NCBI GenBank assembly: GCA_964019695.1
Contig: OZ026528.1
Location: forward strand, 57,307,602 to 57,371,601
Source of the DNA: Loripinus fragilis
Taxonomy: Eukaryota; Mollusca; Bivalvia; Lucinida; Lucinidae
Reading direction: 5' to 3'
Length of the DNA stretch: 64,000 nt
Made by a program: the position numbers and the translations under genes. Positions 12,601-27,600 of the stretch are shown here, one piece after another. Position 1 is the stretch's first letter. Every line of letters starts with the position of its first letter. A model generated the notes under the pieces. It was not told the DNA's origin and ran no database searches. It worked only from the letters and a program-made list of their open reading frames with translations.

Positions 12601-15600
12601 AAGACAATTAAAGCAAAGCAACAAGCTTTCTCTTCCTCGTCGTCAAAATGATTGCAAAGCTGGAAAGGACACAAAGTAATGCATACCTGAACAATGACCA
12701 ACACAGAACCCCCGCAAACAATGGGAGGTACATAAACAACAACACAACCACCACCTTAGAATGGAGGGCAGCCTTAGCCACCGAGGGGCTAAAATGCATT
12801 TTACTGGCGCCAAATCTTCGCCCTATATTCTGTTGTTGTAGAACACAAAAAATGTTAAGCTCGCACGAGGCTACCCAACTACTGCCATTCATTATCACAG
12901 AGAAACAATCAAATCAAATTAACACACTATGATGAAACAAAGAACAGGGCTCATAGCTCACAGATAGCCAGAGATTCAGAAACTTTCAAGTTGAGCTACG
13001 ATGAGCCCAGCCAAGGACAATTTTTCATTTTTGGTATCTGGTTGTATAGATGTTTAAAGCTGAATGAAGGTATTTGTGTATTTGTATGTTGATCAACACA
13101 TTAGTGTATATACTGTCAGGATATGAATCTGACATCTGTGTTTCAGATGCCAATTCATGCATATTCTTGATGGACATTTGACAGTTTGAAAATTGCGAAA
13201 AAATAATGCAGAACAAAGTGGCAAGGGACCGACCGGAGTTTGTGTATAGCGACGATTGGCCTGTTCCTTTGAATTAAACAATTTATTGATATGGCTGTTT
13301 CTACACTGTCCGCCATGCAGATACTGAGTAAACCTGTTTATACATAATAATTCGTTCAAAGGCCTGTATGGCGTACTGTAGATAATACTTTTCTCTATTG
13401 TCTCTACCCCTATTGACCTATTATGGGGTAAATAAAGTTCTTCTGCCTTTTGTGCCTTTGAATAGTATGCGACTTGTGATTGTAGACTATAGACTATTCT
13501 GGTCATCAGGGATGAATCCAGGATTTCTGGAAAGGGGATTGAGATGTGTAAAGGAGGAGGTTCAAATTGCTGATTTTATTTCATTTTATCTCATTTTTCT
13601 AAAATATCCCATGAAATGAAATAAGTTGGTCTCTGTGAGACCAAATTATTTCTTTTTTATGGGATATTTAAAAACTTGGGGTGGGAATGGGGGTTCATGC
13701 GAACCCCTTGAACCCTCTATGGATCCGACACTGGTCATATTCACTTATTTAATTTGTATAAAAGTATTGTTTAAAGGAGAGAGAGAGAGACTATATCAAG
13801 GTAATATATTATGCTTTTCTACCTGTATAGCAGACAATGGGGTTGACTTTCAACATAAGTTGATTAACATCAAAGATGTGATCCTCCTTTAGTGTGAGTT
13901 GTTCTATGTATCCATACGAAGTGCTTCTTGTTACGTTGAAATGAAATTGATCACTTAACGACTGATCAGTCATCTGTCCTTCACAATTTTGAAGAATGCT
14001 AAAATATAAAACATTCAAAACAAACACTTTTACTTTTTTTGTAATTAACAAATAATAAATTTATTATTCAATCTTGGTGACACCAAAAATTCCACAATAT
14101 AAAACAGTTAAAGATTTTTTATGTATGCATGTGGAGTAAATATTTTCTCGCTTGGTGTTTTATACATGTATCAATTATTACAAATTGTGTACCCTTATCA
14201 GAGGCGGATCCAGAAATTTTTGCCAGGGGGCAGGCAGACCAACCCAACTGACCAAAACAAAACTGACAACCTTTTATTATTTTTTTTGTCCTTAACTTAT
14301 AGTTAAGACAGGGTCGAATTGTCTTTTCCAGAGGACACTAGAATATTCCAGGGGTCCTTTTTTCAATGGGGTCCTAGTGCTTATTCCTATTAAAACCTAT
14401 AACACTTAAGATTTTCCACAGGTTCAGACCCCCTGTCCCCTCTCTTGATCCACCCATGCTTATTCTTCTACCCCTTTTTACTAAGATCTTCATGGACTAC
14501 ATAAAATCCTCAGATAGGCTTTTGATGCCATATGGTGATCTTCTGGAAGGATTTTTCTATCCAACCTTCACACTTATGGTAGATTAGTATTTTCCAGCAC
14601 AGCTCAACAAAAACATTTCTTTACCTCATAATGCTTTAAGAATCAATCATAAGTATGAGGGTGGGATAGAGAAAATCTGTATTGAGAATCACCAATTGGC
14701 ATCTGGGTTGGGTGTGGTACTTGATTGTATCGACTCCTGATCTTTGCACCCTTACTTTCTTTGCTGAGTGATATGATGCGATAAATCATGATGACATCAC
14801 TTTAACAATACAATGATGTCACCTTTCTTTGGTCGTTCGTCTCTTTGAATACTATCTTTCCCAAGTGTTGGAATAGAGAATGTGAAATAAAATTCTCTCA
14901 CATGGGCAAAAACAACAGAAACCTCAATCTGGTGTGCAAGCTAAAAGAAGATTGTTACCGATCAGCAGTGTTTGCTACATCTGTATTTAAATCTACAAAC
15001 AGTTTCAGACAAATACAAGCATGGATATGATCTGAGGACCAGTCTATTGACTCTGGATCTTTCGTAATGCTGTCATCCATGTCATTAAGAAGCTGTATCC
15101 AAGATTGACACGACTGATCAAACGTCTGGTGGCATCTATTGTTCTGAATTAATCGCTTTAATCTATCATCTCTTGAATAGCTTAAGTAGATAGCTGCTGG
15201 CGTCCAGAATTGATCAATATCATGAAACGTTGTTTTGATAATTCCATTATGTCGATAAGTCTTGAATTCACACTCTACATTGATACCATCTGTAATATAA
15301 TGACTTTATAAAATAAAAGTAATATTTCCTGTAAAGTCACGAAATTGGTTACTCAGTAATTCAAAATCTTCATGCGTGGATTCAGAAAGTTATGTTAGCG
15401 GGGGTCCAACTTTGACAACATTTTTTTAGTTGATGAGGGGGAGAGAGGATCCAAATACCACTATAAGAGGGCCATCATTGGCCCACCAGCGAAACGCCAT
15501 TTTAATGGTGTTTTGCTGGCGTGCAGATGATGGCTCAACATTAAATGCTGGCTTTGCAGCTTTGTGATTTTTCAGGGGATCCGGACCAGTATTGCTAAGA

Positions 15601-18600
15601 AACCCTATATTTTGGCAATTTTTCAGGGGGGGGGGGGGTCCAGACCCCTGCCTCCCCCCTCTGGATCCGCCATTGATCTTTACAGTGCAGTGGAGAGTGG
15701 CTCTCCCATGGCATGGCTCTTGTAGTTATTTCTTGTTATTTATCATGTTTTCTTTGTTTTCGTTTCATTAAAGTAGTGAAAAGCCCCCCCCCCACCCCCC
15801 CCCAAAAAAAAAGCAAAGAACATTGATAAAGTACACTGATCAAAACATTATATGAAATGTTTTGCACGTGATTTAGCCTCTAATTTGAGTGATATGTTTT
15901 TGTTTTTTGTCCTGGATCACGTGGGATTATGAGGCTCACATGTTACCAATTTTCAGACAAGGCAAAGCATAACACTTATTTCCCCTACATATTTTAGCTT
16001 GATCAGTTTATACATTCTGTAACTGTATTAAATAAAGCTTGAAAGCAGTGCTATCATTTAATATTAAAACTCAAGTAAATATATGACTCAATTTACCTTT
16101 GTTAAATACGCCACTTTTCTGATAGTCAGTATTCAACCAAAAAGTGAGTATTGCCAGGAAATATCACAACCACACACTACAGACCAACCCACAGCACCGT
16201 GTTAAGAGGCAAAGAACAAAAATAGCAACATGACATTCAAAAGAGCATCCAAAACTAAAAAGGACACAAAGTATTGCATAAAAACAAGGAACTAGCACAA
16301 AAAACCTGAAAACAGTTGGAGCAACAATAAGAAATGACGACACAACAGTAGAACTATCACCTTAGAAAGGAAACAGCCAAAGTCATTGGGTCTTAAATTA
16401 ATTTTACTGGCCAAATCTTGACCCTTGATTCCACTGTATGTATCATCAAAGGGAAGCAAAAATAATCAATTTACAAACCATGATGAAATCAAGAAAAGGC
16501 TCTCAAATCACAGACATTCAGAGCTAAAGAAAAAGCCCAAATGAGCCACGGTAGGCTCTGTCTTAGACAAACATCAGGCACTGACCCTCTGATTAAAGCA
16601 TTGAGTCAGTTTTATCATGACCACCACAGTGCAAGTTAAGACGATAGCATTTTAAAATTGAACCAGGTTTTCTTCGTTATCATATTGTGGAGTGATAATC
16701 CAATATGTTCTTTAAAGGGTATCCTTTGGAAGCAAAGACTGCACCAAAGAACTGAAACTAGAGTGTGCGTATTTCCTGAGCCAGACTAGCTAGTTTCTGC
16801 CATTTAGGCTTCATCAGTCATCCTCTAGTAGTTTCAAAGTTCCACAATGAAACCCATGATCCCAAAGGACAAGAAAATAAAATCTACACTATAGAGAAGG
16901 GCAGGGAGACGTTCTACCGCCGCCACACAGTCCCAGTCGCCAGTTGTAGTGAAGTCAAATATGTTCTTTAAAGGGTATCCTTTGGAAGCAAAGACTGCAC
17001 CAAGGAACTGAAACTAGAGTGTGCATACTTCCTGGGCCAGATTAGCTAGTTTCTACCATTTAGGCTTCATCAGTGACCCTCTAAAAGTTTCAAAGTTCCA
17101 CAATGAAACCCATGAATCCAAAGGACAAGAAAATAAAATTAACACTATAGAGAAGGGTAAGGAGACGTTCTACCGCCACCACACAGTCCAAGTCACCAAC
17201 TGTAGTGAAGTCAAATATGTTCTTTAAAGGGTATCCTTTAGAAGCAAAGACTGCACAAAAGAACTGAAACTAGAGTGTGCATATTTCCTGGGCCAGACTA
17301 GCTAGTTTCTGCCATTTAGGCTTCATCAGTGACCCTCTAATAGTTTCAAAGTTCCACAATGAAACCCATGATTCCAAAAGACAAGAAAATAAAATCTACA
17401 CTGATCTGAACTGCCTCTGCCAATTCCATGGAATTCCGTGGAATAAAAAATCAGATGTACATCTGAGATCTACTTTGAAAACGTGACGCTGACGTCACAG
17501 AAACCATGCTGACACAGTAACAAGTGTGATTGCAGCAAAACAAACGGTTATAAATGAAGTTTATGTTTTGATATTTTATTGAAAAATCATCAACATCATT
17601 AATTTGTTGATAAAACGTTTGGATAATCAAAATAATTGATTTTAATAGGACTGGACCAAGATGCTACAGTACTATTTTTCTTAAACCAGTTCCGGCTAAC
17701 AAATTTTTCTTGTAACACATCTTATATACACCTGAGGCTTGTTGTGATTCTCAAATTGTGCCGGAATTTCCTGATTGGGGCCTAGCACCAATGGCCAAGA
17801 TAAATGTTTCTCATTTTGACTGATTACGTTTCCTATGCGATATACTCCAGTTTCCTGATAGCAGTCTTTCTGTCAATTATGACATCATTTTGGAATTGGA
17901 CTAGATTAACTGCATTGTTGCATATTGACCTGAAAAATGATTTATACCTCACTGCACTGTTATCATTATCAGGTCAATGTGACGTTGTTACTTATGACGT
18001 TGATTTAACGCTTAAATTTCCCTTTAAATAGACCATAATTGCTAATTTAAAGAGGGAATATAGGGATAAACTGATAAATAGTATGTCAGGTTCTTGACTT
18101 TTGATATGGAGTTTACCAGACTTGGTTTCAAGAACAAATCTTGAATCTCTCAGGAGAGCATTGCGATTCAACATGTTTTCTTGAATCCTTACCTGGTAAA
18201 CTCTATATCAAAATACACTCTTCTGTAAGAATTCATCATGAGTGTGAGGGTGGAATAGAAAAATCCATTAAGTGGATCACCGATTGGTATCATGAGGCTT
18301 GTTGAATGATGACAAACAGTGATTGCAAGTATTTGATTTTCTATCCTACCTCACATAAATAATGGATTCTCTTTCTTGCTCACCATTAAACTCAGCCTTT
18401 TCTTATATTTACGAAAAGCTCCCTGAAATTCCCAAAAACATTGAGATGCGACATAACATGATGACGTGTAGATGTACGATGTTTACCTTTCCCATGGGAT
18501 AGTTTGGGTATGAGAGATTTCCTTCACATTGGTAAAACCAGTGGAAACTCCAATCTGGTGTGCAAGAATATAAGAATCTATCATGAGTGTGAGGGTAGGA

Positions 18601-21600
18601 TAGAAAAATTTGTCCTGAGGATTGGCGTTTGGCATCAGGAGGCTTACCAAGTGATGACAAACGGTGATCCCGTGGGAAGGATTATTTTATCATACCCTCA
18701 CATAAAAAATGAATTCTTTTTCTTGCTCACCACTTTTTCTTTATTTGAAAAAAGCTTCCAGAAGTCCCTGAATATGCTAAGATGCAATTTCACATGATGA
18801 TGTCACTTAAACATAACAATGACGTCACTTGAAGACAATGTGCGTGAGTTCCATGTTTGAATCCCTCACGTGACAGCCTAGGTATGATAGCTCGGGTAAC
18901 GTAAGATTTTCAATACCAGGGTAAAATCTCAGATATCCTTATCCAGTGTGCAAGAATAGTAATCTATATACCTGTGTAGTATACTCCATTATCCTGATAG
19001 CCAGCACTCCACCAATCCTGACAGCTTTTTGGAAATGGACAGTCTTCTTCATCTTTACCATTGTTGCAGTCTGCAATTCCATCGCATTTAAAAACCATAG
19101 GAATGCATTCACCATAGCTGCATCGGAAAGATTCTTGATGACCACACTTGCTAGCGGCTAAATAATAATACTAATAATAATGAAATAAAACAAGTAAGTA
19201 ATAATACTGTCAAATCTCATAAATGGAAGGTCAACAGGGCGATGAATTTAACATAGAGATATCCGTTGTTGGAATTAATAAAATGAGTTTGTCGTTTAAT
19301 ATCACACAGCCCCCTAAATGACACGATTATGTTTCAAAAAGATATTTTGGGATATTAAGAATTTCTTTCTTACAGTTTACACCAGCACCAGATGGCTGTA
19401 CTTACTAGTTTAAACTATGACTTTACACCATACTTGAAAAAGTACCCTGAGAGGCACGTATAACCTGGCATATGCTCTTACTGTCCCAACCCAGATTCCC
19501 CCACCCAGGCGTCCAAAACATCTAAAGATGTCGTGGATTTCGAGCTCTAGCATGCATCTTAAGCAGTCAAATGGAAGCCAGCCATGCATGTTACCAATTA
19601 TCCAAATACGAATGCTTTGTGAGCGTAAGTCTGGAAAAAAACATTTTAAAGGTATCATAGATTTTAGCCTCACCCTGGGTCATGAAACCTAAGGTTACTG
19701 CCCAAATATAAATGCTTTCTAATAAATGTTTGATATAATATCTGCATATGTCAGCAAAAGTAGAATAGTACTTTAAAAGTGTCATAGATTTGCCCTAATG
19801 TCTCAACCTGAGTCATGAACCTTTAAATCTGAAGTCACACAGAGATAGGCAGTCCTAAATATAACCTGTTGTTCAAAAAGTAAGTGGGTATCATAAGGAA
19901 ATACCACAATCACACACCGCAGACCAACCCACAGCACCGCAAGGAAGGGCCACAGAGCAACAACAGCCATAAAACAGTAACCAAACATTTGTCATTTGGT
20001 GTACAAATAAATGAATGAACAAACACATGAGCGGAAAGATGAAAACTATATACCACTCTGCATATAATTAAACACATACCACATCCATCTTCATCACTGC
20101 TGTCATGACAATCTGGTTTCCCATCACAACGTTGTACACCATCAATGCATCTTTTATCGTTACACTGGAATTGGGCTGAACTACATGGTGGAAAATCTGC
20201 AGAGAAAGTTGAGTTTTGTCATTCAAATATATAGTCAGGTCAGAAACCATCAATACATCTCTTATCGTTATACTTGTATTTGGTTGTACTGCATGGTGGA
20301 AAATTTATCAAGAATATCAGGAGATGACATTAAAATATATTGTCAGGTTGTAGTCACATGTGATTCAAAATCAATGCTTTTCCATCCCAGTCAGTTTCTA
20401 AGTTCAAAAGCTATTCATTTCAAAGTGAGTATTTACCTATTCACAGACATATTCCTTATAGAGATTGACAGTATGATATGAATAACTCCTCTTTAACAGT
20501 TGTTGAAGCCTTCCCAGTAAGTATGTAATTTATAACTTTTGCTGGCCCCTGGATTCAAGCCTTTTCAGGTCAATGAGCTCTAAACATGTGTAATGGAGTC
20601 TCTACTATACTACCTATTTACACACACAATGATCCAGTTGAATAGTGAAGCAAGACTGGCTGGTGCATGTGATTATAGCAATTAGGAAATAGTTCATGTT
20701 CTTGTTATGTTTTCTATCTGCAATCAAGCAAAATGCTAGACCCATGTTGATTATCTTGTGCAAGAAGAAATTTTATGATACCAAGCACCTTGGGCAGAAT
20801 GATTGTGTCATCTGGGTTTCTTTTGAGTATCCTAATATATGTTTCAAGACTGATAAATTTGAATTTATTCATAATTTACAATTTAATGTCTGCCAATCTA
20901 GACTATCTGGATTTTTATGCTTGGTATATACAAATAGGCTGACTTACATGTATGAGAAAATTGTACTGACGCATATGCAAAAAAGCCTCCAACAAACACC
21001 CACAATGTCGGTGCAAGCGAAGCTATATGTTTTAATTTTGGTCCGAGTCTCCATGTATATACATGCCTTTTGTGTATGTTAACTGCAAATGATCTGACAA
21101 GGCTGCTAGCTGATGTGATACGTAAAATAAAAAGTAAAAGCAAAACAAAAACATACAGCAATCTTCATCTGAGTTGTCTTCACAGTCTTGGTGATGGTCA
21201 CAGAGTACACTGATGGCCACGCATCTACCATCACCACATCTAACAAAATAATAGCATTTCATGAGTAAATAAAATTAACTTAGTAGCAACTGCTTTTATA
21301 TTTGTCACATTATACGTTTCAAAACAGTGTCCAGAATGTCACTCGAATGCCAACTGATAGTTTATACCTGACCAATGCAACGATGACATATGTCTATATC
21401 CACAACCCACACTCGACGTACACGCCACTAAAACTCATTGAGATAATCCCAGTGCTCACTCAGATTAACAAGTAACGGTCCAAATTGGTATGCACAACCC
21501 TCACTCATACTGGAGAGGGCCTCAAAAACTGAGTGATTGTTGAGTTAAGGTGACATCTCCCTAGAGCTCCACTCGAAATTTTTTAGATAATATTTTTTAC

Positions 21601-24600
21601 TTAAGATGGACAATTTGGGAAGATTATAACAAATTGAAAATATTCCGCAGAACAGCCATCACTTAAGGGATATTTCAAATCCGTTGGAGCATCTTGAGGA
21701 CCATGGGTTCCAGGCCAGATTCAGGTTTTTGAAGGAAACAGTAACAAGTGTTTTTGACATGATTAGCGACGATTTAAGTACATTTTCCAGTAAGGCGTCC
21801 AGCATTCCTCAAATGGTGAAGCTGTTTTTTTTTATTCAATTTTTTACGTCCCAGTCAACAATTTTTCCGTTACCTCGGGATGGGTCTTCCTGGGTTAAAC
21901 CAGTACTAAACAAGGATTATAATGCTGCAGCTTTTAGCAATTTTTCGCTACTGGAAGTTTTCAAAGCATTGCTGGTGACTTGCCGCATATTTGGCAGTTA
22001 GTCGTATTGTGAGCAAAGTTGCTAAATCCATCGCGGCTCATCATCAACAATTCATCTTTTTCCCTATGCCTAATAAGACATCACTTGCCAAGTATAAATT
22101 TTCTCAAATAGGTGGACTTCCCGGGGTAATTGGAGCAATTGACTGTACCCATATCAAAATATGCTGCCCAGGTGGACAAAATTCTGAGCTATACAGAAAT
22201 AGGAAAGGCTATTTTCTGTTAATGTGCAAGCCCTGTGTAGCAATGACTTGAAATTTACAAATATTGTTTCTAGGTGGCCGGGATCTTTTCATGTTTCGAG
22301 GATATTTCGAAACAGCAGGCTGCGTGCAAAATTTGAAAATAAAAATTACAATGGTATTTTGCTGGGTAATTCTGGGTATGAACTAAAACCATAACTGCTA
22401 ACCCCTATACTAAACCAACAGACACCCCCTGAAAGACGATATTACTATTCTCAATTTAATATCCTTTTCCAGTTGAGAAAAGTAGTTTCGCTTTCAATCT
22501 CATTACTTGTACCACAACGTAGCCAACTGACACTCCAGTAACACTCTAGTGAGTAATGATCGAGTGAATGTTGTGAATACCAAACCTGAACTCCACTCAC
22601 ACTTGAGTTAATCACACTCGACTCAAACTCCAACATACTTTCTCCAGTTTGAGTCGAGTTTGAGTATGAGTGAAAGTTGAGAATAAGGCCGATAGTCCAA
22701 CCAACAAAATCTCCCACAATTAATCTGAGGTTTATCCTACAGTAAGTGGATTTAACTCTTTACATGCTGGATCAGTTTGGATCCAGTATAGGCCCAACTA
22801 TTTGTTGGGCTTGATCTGGATCTCTATGTTAGCAAAGGTTATCAGCAGACGACACTAGTAAACAAAAAGATAAAGTATGCGTGGTTTTACGAAAGGTGAA
22901 TTATAAGTTATAGTTAACAAACTCTTTATATACTTAAGATGGAACCAAACTGTTTGCAAAGGTTATCCGCAAATGTAAATAGTAAACAGAAAGGTAGAGT
23001 AGGTGTGGTTTTCAGAAAGTTGAATTATAAAGTGAAGAAACGAAACTGTTCATATATTTAGATGGGTCCAAACTTTTTGCCAAGGTTATGAGCAGATGAC
23101 AACAGTAAACAGGAAGATAAAGTAGACGTGGTGTTTGGAAAGGTGAATTATAAGTTGAAATATCTTAACTGTTCATATATTTAGAATGGGTCCAAACTGT
23201 TTGCAAGGTTATCAGCAGATGACACTCGTAAACAGAAAGGTAAAGTAGGCGTGGTTTCTAGGAAGGTGAATTATAAGTTGTAGTGACTAAACTGTTCATA
23301 TTCATAGAATGGGTCCAAACTGTTTGCTAAGGTTATCAGCAGATGGCTTTAGTAAACCGAAAGTAACGTAGGCATGTTTTTTGGAAAAGTGAATTATTAG
23401 CTGTAGTAATTAAACTGTTCATATACTTAGAATGGGTCCAAACTGTTTGCAAACATTATCAGCAGACGACACTAGTAAACAGAAATCTAAAGTAAGCTTG
23501 GTTTTTGGAAAGGTAAATTATAAGTTATACATGTAGTAGCAAAATAAATCATATGCTTAGAATGGGTTCAAACTGTTTGCAAAAGTTATCAACAGATGAC
23601 ACTTGTAAACAGAAAGATAAAGTATGCATGAATTACTGAAAGGTGAATAATATGTTGTAGTACCTAGACTGTTCATATACTTACTGGTACTGGATCGTCG
23701 AGCAGAAATCTGAAATGATATAAGAATGGCTTAGATATTTACAATGTGGTTACATCATTTATCACAGAATAGCAAAACAAATATTGCTGTGATGGTAGGA
23801 TGTCCCACTTGTCTCATATTGTATCTCAAACAGGTATTAATAAATTGTCCACTTATCTAAAATATGTTCTTAAAAAGGTTATCCTTACTTAATATCCTTA
23901 CTTAATACTGCAATATTCTGTCAGAAATAGTTGACATCATTATAAAAACCTTTCATGAATGTGAGGATGGGATTAAAATGTCCCTACTGATGATCACAGT
24001 TTAGCATCAGGAGGCTTGCCAACTGATAACAATCGGTGATCAAGAGGGACAGATTTTTGTATCGCATCCTCACACAATTAATGCATTCTTTTTCCTGCTC
24101 ACTATTAAATACAGCATCTTTCATGTTTTAAAAAGGCACCCAGAAATTTCTGAAAAGACATAACACGATGATGTCACTTTAACATAACGATGATGTCACT
24201 TGTCTTCCGATGTGAGGCTGTTCATTTTTTTATTGATCTTTCCCATGGGTTGGTACGGTGTATGTGAGATAGAATTTTCACATATGGATAGAAACAGGAG
24301 AAACCCCAATCTGGTGTTCAAGAACATTAATTAGATCACATTCGTTGGGTGACATGCGGCTTCATGTGGCTTGCAATGTTCTGAATGGACGCAAAACCAG
24401 ATTTTTACACAAAAGAAAACAAGCGCAGAATTGCATTGGAATGGGTATAACCATATATACTGCAATTGTGGCATTTCCTGTTCGATGAAACTGGATGGAC
24501 GCCCTAGCCGAGGATGGACGCCTAAGCCTTTGCTAAACGATTATGACTGTGGTATCTGAACAATCTCACCAGAGCCTTTATTACATTCAGGTGAAACGTG

Positions 24601-27600
24601 ATCGAAGACTCAGACAAACACCGAGGCCTCTAGCTCTACTAGAGGTAGCTACATACGTTTAACTCTTTGCATGCTGGGGAATTTTTGATGCTCTTTGTCG
24701 TCTGCTACCTTTTGTAGCTCATCTGAGTGGAAGGCTCATGTGTGGGCTAATAGTATACCAGTCACTCTGGCGTCCCTCAGTCAACATTTTCAAACACTTT
24801 CTCCTCTGAAACCATAGGGCCAATTGAACTCAAAATTTATATGGAGACTTCTTAGGACGCGGGAACGAAAGTTTGTTCAAATCCTCCTGTTCACAAGACC
24901 AATATGACTGCCACGCCATATATGGTAAAAACCCTTTAGAAATCTTCTTCTACAGAACCAGAAAGTCGATGACCTTGGGACTTGGTATGTAGCATTGGGG
25001 ATGTAAGACCTACCAAGTTTGTTCAAATGATGATACTAGGTTGAACTTGACCTACTTTACGTCAAGGTCAAGTTTGCATCCTAATGCATTTAAATGGGAT
25101 TTTTTTTTTGAAAAATTGATTGTTTGAAAACTGTTGAAGCCAAAGTAATAATTCTCACTTGATATGTTTAACCTAATGTGACAATGGCTATAAATAAGTT
25201 CCAAAGGTCAAGGTTGTCTTTCAACGAAGGTCTCTCATATTGGAGTCCCATCAATATATTAAAAAAATTCTCAGAAACCAATAGGCCAATTGAACTGAAA
25301 TTTCATATGGAACCCCAATAAGTTCAGATGAGAAAATTTAGAACAAATACATGTATTAATGGTCAAATGACCAAGATGATCACCATGCCCATATAAGTTA
25401 AAAACCCTTTGAAAATATCCTTTTCTGGAACCAAAAGACAAATGGCCTTGGGACTTGGTATATAGCATTGGGGATGTGGGGCCTACCAGGTTTGCAAAAT
25501 GGTGAATCTGGGTTGACCTTTACCTTTTTGTTATGACAATACCAGTTTGATTACCAATGTATTTAAATTTAAAAAAATCTTAAGATGTTCATGTTTCTAT
25601 AACAGTTCAAGTTGAAATCCTAATACTTGCAAGAAATGTTAAACCTAATGAGACAGCACCAAAGGTCGAGCTGACCTTTCATCCATGGCCACTCATTTTG
25701 GACTGCCACATACGTTCCTCAGAAATCACTAGGCTGTTCGAACTTAAATTTCATATGAAGTATAATAGTATTCAGTAGAAAAAAAAACAATAAAAATATG
25801 ATATTTATTTTCGGTCTTTTGAAGAAAATGACCACCATGCCCATATATGGTTAAACAAAATATGTTTAATAATAAGCCTTAGTTGACCTTGACCTATTAT
25901 TACATTGTTCAGGAGATCAGGGGAGCGCTTCAGGTCCTCTAGTTAAAATTATTGTTTAAAAAAATTCAGTAGCACTATCAGTGTCAAAGGGTTTGGATGC
26001 AGATCAGGACCGACAATCAGTTGAATATTGTCAGGTACAAAACTGTTTGCAAAGGTTAGCAGTAGACGATAGAAGTCGCCTACAGCAAGGAAAGGCTTAA
26101 ATTGTGACTTTAACCTTTTAATGCCTAATGAATTTCCCACCATTACCAATTGGACCAGTAAATTCCCATTTTAAGCGTTGCCCAGTGATATTTTTTCCTT
26201 TTTATTCAAGTTTTAATAGAATTTTCTTTAAGCATACATTGGAGACCCTGATCAGACGCCGCTGATCTGGGTCTGCACTGTTTGCCTTTGTCCCACAAAA
26301 AGGACGCTATGCTTAAATAGGTTAAGCTTATAGAATAAAGATATGTACCTTGTATTTCTGGACAATTCAATTCATCACTGCCATCTGTACAGTCGGTAGT
26401 ATTATCACATCTTCCTAACATTGATATCACTTCTAGGTTGGTACATATATAATATGATGGAGCGTGCCAGACATCAGATAGATCTGTTATAGATGTTATG
26501 TTGTCTTCAATGTGATGTTTCTCATCTGGTTATAAAAGTTAGGATAGAACATTTAGTACACTTACTAGTTTCAAATAAATTTGAGCCGCAACATGAGATT
26601 TCAAACAATGTGGTATGTGCAACCAGCAATGGCTCAGATCAACCTGCGCATACGTGCAGTCTGATCAGAGCCTTTGCAAGTCGCTTGAATATTCTATGAC
26701 TGTTAAGCTACTGACGGAACAACATTTAGAGTTTCTAAGCTTAAAAGGAGGCTGCACAGGCTCGTCTGAGCCTACTCTTGTCAAAATGCCACATTGTTGG
26801 AAATCACATGTCACTGCTCATGTACTAGTATCATGTGTACAGCTTTAAATAGTAAAAAAAATCAAAGATGATTATAAACAGGTCCTTTAAAAATGTTATT
26901 TCACTACGCAATATTTCAAAAGTTTTTTCACATTTCTTTATACATTAATAGTCTATGTTTTACCATACTTGTTATTTAATTCTCGTGCAAATTTACTTCT
27001 ATGAATTATATCAACGTATAATCAGACAACATTTGTTTATAACTATCAGATACACTGCGATTAAAACACACCATCATACTTTAAATACATTCCAATGGAA
27101 ACACAACAACATACTTGTACTCATAGCATTTCGTTGCACCTCCCCTTTCTTTAATAAGATCTCCAATTTTCCTTTGCATTGAATTGAAAAGTTCTTCAAG
27201 GACGTTCTGTGTTATACTATACCATGCTTCACATACTCACTTCAACATCTCTTCTTTTATACATGGCATTTGGTTACCAATCTCTTTCTTTATGATATTT
27301 GAAAACTTCTCTATGGGATTCATGTCTTGCGAATTCGTTGGCCATTCCAGAACAGGTATTTCTTTACATTCTAGGAATGTTCTAGTATTTTTAGAATTGT
27401 GGCATGACGCGAGATCATGCATACAGATATATTCCTTCTGTGGGAACACAACACATCCACTTGTCATTTCAATACCATGAATAATATCTCTCTGGTATTT
27501 TGCACTGTCCATTTTACCATTCACTTTTCTTAGAAGAGACAGGCCTCTGCTGCTTATAGCTCCCCAGACCTGCACACTTACTGGCGTGAATATATTAAGC

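Larger units (their letters stand above)
9778..13822. other. Intron between CASPR-like and LDLa exons
   Basis: Filled with dispersed repeats: fold-back family D at 9830-10205, double fold-back family E at 10579-10944, family C at 10975-11340 and a long copy at 12507-13020, and a family G element near 13505-13735. Small open frames here are not supported. Confidence 0.6.
15290..18971. other. Intron inside the CASPR-like domain, rich in repeats and exon relics
   Basis: Contains a family G element (15365-15680), a C-rich run (15783-15805), an intact-looking partial copy of the LDLa/CASPR exon end (16097-16140) cut by a family C copy (16140-16590), a 256-bp tandem repeat (16702-17405), a second exon relic (17832-17905), and two family D copies (18225-18955) that end about 15 bp from the exon donor. 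Confidence 0.65.
21240..23684. other. Intron with Harbinger relic and 124-bp tandem repeat
   Basis: Holds the transposase pseudogene (21684-22460), a GAGTTTGAGT-rich inverted stretch near 22590-22680, and the tandem repeat (22755-23684). The 440 bp before the pseudogene contain no recognisable feature. Confidence 0.6.

Noticed and set aside
20696..21082. 128-codon plus-strand ORF
   Set aside because: No recognisable domain; lies in an intron opposite the receptor.
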